Assembly (NCBI RefSeq): GCF_900142145.1
Contig: NZ_FQZV01000020.1
Coordinates: 1-64,000, forward strand
DNA from: Geosporobacter subterraneus DSM 17957
GTDB lineage: Bacteria; Bacillota; Clostridia; Peptostreptococcales; Thermotaleaceae
DNA: 64,000 bases
Direction of reading: 5' to 3'
Shown here: positions 60,402 through 64,000 of the stretch, piece by piece
How the letters are laid out: every line of letters starts with the position of its first letter
How positions within the stretch are numbered: the first letter of the stretch is position 1
Translations under genes and position numbers: made by a program
Notes under the pieces: model-generated
The model's database searches: none
Told to the model about the DNA's origin: nothing
Seen by the model: only the letters and a program-made list of their open reading frames with translations

Positions 60402-60432
60402 TATATTCTTGCACCAGTCAATATTTTCCTTT
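60402..60432 (-). promoter_or_regulatory. Candidate sigma-H promoter of spoIIA
   Basis: On the minus strand AAAGGAAAA (60432-60424), a 13-bp gap and AAGAATATA (60410-60402) fit the sigma-H consensus RnAGGAwWW / RnnGAATww. The gap is 1-2 bp longer than usual. It lies about 32 bp upstream of the spoIIAA start, and the Bacillus spoIIA operon is sigma-H dependent. Confidence 0.6.
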
Positions 60433-60460
60433 GATGAAAATTAGCTTCTTTTGTCTAATA

Positions 60461-60489
60461 TAAAAAAAGATTGGTTATGACACCAATCT
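60461..60489 (-). terminator. Terminator of the YvlD-like gene
   Basis: AGATTGGT with ACCAATCT, followed on the minus strand by TTTTTTTATA, overlapping the stop of the gene. Confidence 0.75.
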
Positions 60490-60838
60490 AATCTTTCTCT
60501 ATACCGAACATACCGCTCAAAATCATATGCAGAATACTTAATACGATAGCAGCCAGTATGGCTCCAAAAAAACCACTTACTGCAAATCCTCCAACAAATG
60601 CTGCTGTCAGCTTTAACACAATACCATTCACAACAAAAGTAAATAGTCCTAAGGTTAGTATCGTAATCGGCAGTGTAAGCAGAAAAATGATCGGTTTAAT
60701 AATCATATTGGCGCCGCCTAAAATCACCGCAGCAATCATAGCTGTACCGAAGTCTGCAACATAGACATTGCTAAAAAGCTTTGCCGTGATATAAATGGAT
60801 AATGCACTGACAAACCATCGCATCAAAAACTTACCCAT
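60488..60838 (-). CDS. Phage-holin-4-like membrane protein (YvlD family)
   Basis: A 116-residue membrane protein with four helices. AAVILGGANMIIKPIIFLLT, LPITILTLGLFTFVVNGIVL and AILAAIVLSILHMIL are hallmarks of the YvlD family, which is not a true phage holin despite the domain name. Function unknown. It lies 32 nt before the thiI gene's downstream end on the same strand. Confidence 0.82.
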   Translation of the reverse strand: MGKFLMRWFVSALSIYITAKLFSNVYVADFGTAMIAAVILGGANMIIKPIIFLLTLPITILTLGLFTFVVNGIVLKLTAAFVGGFAVSGFFGAILAAIVLSILHMILSGMFGIEKD

Positions 60839-60869
60839 ACTTTTTCCCCCTTTATATGATATGCATCTT

Positions 60870-62045
60870 CTAACTTTCCTGGTCTATTTCAAGTACTTCA
60901 ACATTTTCTAAAGCTTCTTGAATAAGTGCTTCTACATCCAGTTTATTCTCTGATAACAAAATTCTTTCCAGTTTTGGTTTGGTTACAGGTCGTTTTGGTA
61001 AAAAGACCGTACAGCAATCCTCAAAAGGTAGAATAGAGGTTTCAAAGGTACCAATTTTTCTCGCCAATTCTACAATATCCGTCTTATCTGTAGCAATCAG
61101 AGGGCGAAATACAGGCATTGTAACTGCGGCATTTGTTACTGTCAGCCCTTGTACTGTCTGACTGGCAACCTGCCCAATGCTTTCCCCCGTAATCAGTCCA
61201 TCACAGCCCTCCTTTTGGGCTAGCCTCTCTGCAATTTTCATCATAAATCTCCTGGAAAGTATGGTCATTTCTTCAGGCGGACATTTCTCATTGATCTCTT
61301 TCTGGATCGGCAGCAGATTAATATTATGCATTCGAATCTTACCACAATATTGGGCCAAGATTCTAGCCAAATCAATAACCTTTTCCTTCGCCCTCTCGCT
61401 GGTAAATGGGTAGCTATGATAATGAACCGCTTCGATTACTACGCCTCGTTTTGCCACCATCCATCCTGCCACAGGACTGTCAATACCACCGGAAAGCAAT
61501 AGCATGGCTTTACCATTAGTACCTAAAGGCAGTCCTCCTAAGCCTTGTATACGCTTTGAGAAAACATAAGCCCGATCCCTTACCTCAACGTGAATAGTCA
61601 AATCCGGCTGATGAACATCTACTTTTAGTCCATTTACCTTAGATAATATATACCCTCCTACTTCTCTGGCAATCTCCAGGGAGTTCAAAGGAAATCGCTT
61701 ATCCCCTCTTCTGCTGTCTACCTTAAAGGTTTTAATATTTTCCTCCTGAAGCCGCTCTAGAGTGTGCTCTAAAGCTACGCGATAAATTTGATCCATATCT
61801 ACCTCGAAGGCATAAGCAGGACTTACAGACACTACGCCAAACACCTTTGTTACCTGAACAATGGCCGCTTCCTCATCTACTCCATCAATGTCTGCAAAAA
61901 CCATCCCATTTGATTTGCGTACTCTTACCTTGCCTAAAATTCTAAGGTTTGCTTCGATATGACGCAGTAATTTATCTTCAAAATAAGATTTATTTAAACC
62001 TTTCAAAGCAATTTCTCCATATCTTATAATTAGTACCTTTTTCAT
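60870..62045 (-). CDS. thiI: tRNA 4-thiouridine synthase ThiI
   Basis: Transfers sulfur to U8 of tRNA and to the ThiS carrier for thiamine. An N-terminal ferredoxin-like/THUMP region (about 1-170) precedes a PP-loop ATPase domain with MLLLSGGIDSPVAGW and LITGESIGQVASQT. 391 residues, with no C-terminal rhodanese domain, as in other Firmicutes. The desulfurase gene just before it (4 nt) supplies the sulfur. Confidence 0.93.
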   Translation of the reverse strand: MKKVLIIRYGEIALKGLNKSYFEDKLLRHIEANLRILGKVRVRKSNGMVFADIDGVDEEAAIVQVTKVFGVVSVSPAYAFEVDMDQIYRVALEHTLERLQEENIKTFKVDSRRGDKRFPLNSLEIAREVGGYILSKVNGLKVDVHQPDLTIHVEVRDRAYVFSKRIQGLGGLPLGTNGKAMLLLSGGIDSPVAGWMVAKRGVVIEAVHYHSYPFTSERAKEKVIDLARILAQYCGKIRMHNINLLPIQKEINEKCPPEEMTILSRRFMMKIAERLAQKEGCDGLITGESIGQVASQTVQGLTVTNAAVTMPVFRPLIATDKTDIVELARKIGTFETSILPFEDCCTVFLPKRPVTKPKLERILLSENKLDVEALIQEALENVEVLEIDQES

Positions 62046-62049
62046 ATCA

Positions 62050-63207
62050 TCACCTCTTCATAATCTTTCTTAGTTCTTGTACATGTTTTTTCAATCGACT
62101 CAACCCATAATCCACTTCTTCTATTGTATTTTCATAAGAGAAGCTGAAACGGACAGCACCCTCAATTTCTTGATCCGTTAAACCCATTGCTTTTAATACA
62201 TGACTTTGGCTGCTCTTCTTTGAGGAGCAGGCAGAACCTGTAGACACATAGATATTATCCTGCTCCAGCATATGCAGCAGTACCTCACCTCTAATCCCAA
62301 AGAAACTTACATTAAGAATATGAGGAGCACTTTCATTGTTTATACTGCCATTAATGATTACATCCTGAATTTCACTCAATATGCCTTCTTTTAGCCGATT
62401 CCTTAAGGTATCCATTTTAGAGATATGTACCTCAATTTTCTCTTCTATGGTTGAGGCAGCTGCACCAAGTCCCAGAATTCCGGGAACATTTTCTGTGCCC
62501 GGCCGTATACCGATCTCCTGCCCTCCTCCGTAGGCAATTGGTGTCAGCTGTAAGTCTTTTTTAACGTAAAGTGCACCAATCCCCTTTGGTCCATGAACCT
62601 TATGACCACTGATAGAAAGCAGATCTATTCCTAATTTAGCCGGATTAAATCTCAATTTTCCAAAAGATTGTACTGCATCTACATGAAAAATTGCCTTGCT
62701 GTTTGATCGTTCCAGCATCTTCCGGACTTCTCCTATGGGCTGAAGGGTTCCTACTTCATTATTTACATGCATGATGCTCAGCAAGATCGTCTGTGCATCT
62801 AGTTCCTGTTCAAGCTGATTCAGATCAATCTTCCCTTCTCTGTTTACATCCAGATAAACTACCTCATATTCTTTTGCTTCCAGACTCTTAAAAACATTCA
62901 GTACCGATGGATGCTCTATACGGGTGGTAATGATCTTATTGCCCTTCCTTTTTTTGGCTGCAACCGTCCCAAGTATTGCAGCATTGTTTGACTCTGTGCC
63001 TCCTGAAGTAAATATGATTTCTTCGTCCTTTACCCCCAATGCTTTTGCTAACTGTTTTCTAGAAGTTTTGATCAGTTTCTCTACAGCTACGCCCTTTCGG
63101 TGGAGGGAGGAGGGATTGCCATAATATATCGTTAACGCCTCCAGCATTGCTTTTACTACTTCATCACTTGGCTTTGTTGTGGCGCTATTATCAAAATATG
63201 CTTCCAT
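62050..63207 (-). CDS. Cysteine desulfurase (NifS/IscS family)
   Basis: A PLP enzyme that takes sulfur from cysteine. FDNSATTKPSDEV opens the protein, SISGHKVHGPKGIGALYV carries the PLP lysine and VSTGSACSSKKSSQSHVL the persulfide Cys. ATG 63207 (MEAYFDNSATT), after GGAGAG, gives 385 residues. Its position directly before thiI suggests it is the NifZ-like donor for tRNA thiolation rather than a general Fe-S donor; no iscU is nearby. Confidence 0.92.
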   Translation of the reverse strand: MEAYFDNSATTKPSDEVVKAMLEALTIYYGNPSSLHRKGVAVEKLIKTSRKQLAKALGVKDEEIIFTSGGTESNNAAILGTVAAKKRKGNKIITTRIEHPSVLNVFKSLEAKEYEVVYLDVNREGKIDLNQLEQELDAQTILLSIMHVNNEVGTLQPIGEVRKMLERSNSKAIFHVDAVQSFGKLRFNPAKLGIDLLSISGHKVHGPKGIGALYVKKDLQLTPIAYGGGQEIGIRPGTENVPGILGLGAAASTIEEKIEVHISKMDTLRNRLKEGILSEIQDVIINGSINNESAPHILNVSFFGIRGEVLLHMLEQDNIYVSTGSACSSKKSSQSHVLKAMGLTDQEIEGAVRFSFSYENTIEEVDYGLSRLKKHVQELRKIMKR

Positions 63208-63330
63208 TCTGCTTCTCTCCAATACATCAATTTTTTCCTGTATCTAAGATATTGTATATTAACTATTTTTTTTTGTAAAGCTGTTCCTTATATAAAGTGC
63301 TATTACAATTGTAGCTTTTCCTATAAGTAA

Positions 63331-63360
63331 AAAAAATAATGCACCAAAGGTGCATCATTT
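63331..63360 (-). terminator. Terminator after the LUD-domain gene
   Basis: ATGCACC with GGTGCAT (3-nt loop), followed by ATTATTTTTTTT on the minus strand. Confidence 0.8.
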
Positions 63361-63363
63361 TTA

Positions 63364-63981
63364 CTAATATCCTAGGCTTTCTCCGATTAGAACGACTTCC
63401 ATATCTGTCTGCATTGGTTTTTTATGAATAATCGTTGTTACATTACAGATTCTTTCCGGTGAATCACAATCGGTACACTCGCCAGTAACAGCACAGGGAG
63501 TTTTACGGTTTAACCGCTGGGCATTTGGAGGAGATGCTTGTTTACGCAGCCTGTCCAATGCATCTACCATATCATTGCATATTTTATTGATGCCACACAG
63601 GATTATGACTTTTTTAGGGCCATAGATCATGGAAGCAACCCGATTTCCAACACCGTCTACATTAATAATTTCCCCTGTTAATGTAATGGCATTGGCACTT
63701 GTCAAATAAACATCCGCTTTTCCTGCCTTCTCCAAGGCTGCCTTTTTTCCCTCCGGTGTCGTTTCCAACCAGTGCCATGATACCTTATTTCCCTGCTCCA
63801 TTAGGCTCTGATGTAGATTCATATCCTGAATCGTAATTGAACCTCCGATTCCTATAGATTGCTCTTTTGTTACCGATTTGAGTATGTATTCTTTTGCCTC
63901 ATCTACTGTATCATAGTAAACTGCATTGATCCGATTTTTTTGGAGGCTTTTCAAGGTTTTTTCAATACTTTCCCGATTCAA
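63364..63981 (-). CDS. LUD-domain (LutC/YkgG-like, DUF162) protein
   Basis: A 205-residue LUD-domain protein, related to the lactate-utilisation protein LutC but in the stand-alone clostridial form. GIGGSITIQDMNLHQSLMEQ and YLTSANAITLTGEIINVDGV are the domain signature. The C-terminal CAVTGECTDCDSPERIC adds four cysteines that may bind an Fe-S cluster or metal. TTG 63981 lies 8 nt after AGGAG; a GTG three codons earlier overlaps that site. No lutA or lutB is nearby. Confidence 0.82.
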   Translation of the reverse strand: MNRESIEKTLKSLQKNRINAVYYDTVDEAKEYILKSVTKEQSIGIGGSITIQDMNLHQSLMEQGNKVSWHWLETTPEGKKAALEKAGKADVYLTSANAITLTGEIINVDGVGNRVASMIYGPKKVIILCGINKICNDMVDALDRLRKQASPPNAQRLNRKTPCAVTGECTDCDSPERICNVTTIIHKKPMQTDMEVVLIGESLGY

Positions 63982-64000
63982 TAATCTCACTCCTATCCAA

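Noticed and set aside
60488-60838. Prophage holin
   Set aside because: The gene is a YvlD-type chromosomal membrane protein and no phage genes are nearby.

Overview
The window reads as chromosome of a low-GC, anaerobic, endospore-forming member of the Clostridia; an Alkaliphilus/Natronincola-type relative is my guess and is not proven. The evidence is AT-rich DNA, strong Shine-Dalgarno sites with frequent TTG/GTG starts, a complete spoIIA-sigF-spoVA block, yunB, an Agr-type peptide system, a three-subunit molybdenum hydroxylase and a Na+-pumping NQR-type operon. I saw no rRNA, tRNA, CRISPR array or prophage.

Layout. 1-340: the end of an IS1380-like insertion sequence. 553-4430: an nqrBCDEF operon with no nqrA and no rnfB/rnfC. 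4459-8431 (minus): envelope glycan/lipid operon (PAP2 phosphatase, GT4 glycosyltransferase, UDP-glucose dehydrogenase, GalU). 8617-18588: lipoprotein, HD-GYP protein, small transporters, nadE, cysK, a split TSUP permease pair, YigZ, Nudix-like protein, DUF3189 protein, HEAT-repeat protein, HflX. 18817-24249: Cys-rich protein, a LexA-controlled dinB pair, a frameshifted metallo-hydrolase, a B3/B4 editing-type protein and yunB. 24500-24693: a clean MITE with 13-bp terminal repeats and a 10-bp target duplication. 24761-28787: a partly decayed uronate (pectin-type) catabolic cluster, kduD-kduI-(broken EamA)-kdgF, with a divergent LacI regulator and a palindromic operator. 29238-31501: three small hydrophobic paralogues, two with near-identical sigma-K-like promoters. 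31632-33879: acetyltransferases (two broken) and a flavoprotein.

34018-41224 holds a chemoreceptor fused to a glycine-betaine-type binding domain that should lie in the cytoplasm, then an ammonia-lyase homologue lacking the MIO tripeptide, then xanthine-dehydrogenase-type subunits. 43640-45974 is an agr locus (agrD, agrC-like kinase, agrB, small protein) whose predicted autoinducer has threonine where the ring cysteine should be. 48892-51648 is a cbiMNQO cobalt/nickel transporter behind a promoter with a perfect 22-bp palindrome on its -10 box and a leader terminator. 51826-54708 is a class A penicillin-binding protein. 54776-60370 is the spoIIAA-spoIIAB-sigF and spoVA block with two extra small proteins. 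60488-63981: YvlD-like protein, ThiI with its sulfur donor, and a LUD-domain protein.

Most worth following: the Thr-type AgrD, the MIO-less ammonia-lyase next to a molybdenum hydroxylase, the chemoreceptor-OpuAC fusion, the NqrA-less NQR, the sigma-K-linked small hydrophobic family, and the cbiM leader. All calls come from reading the sequence; no database search was run.
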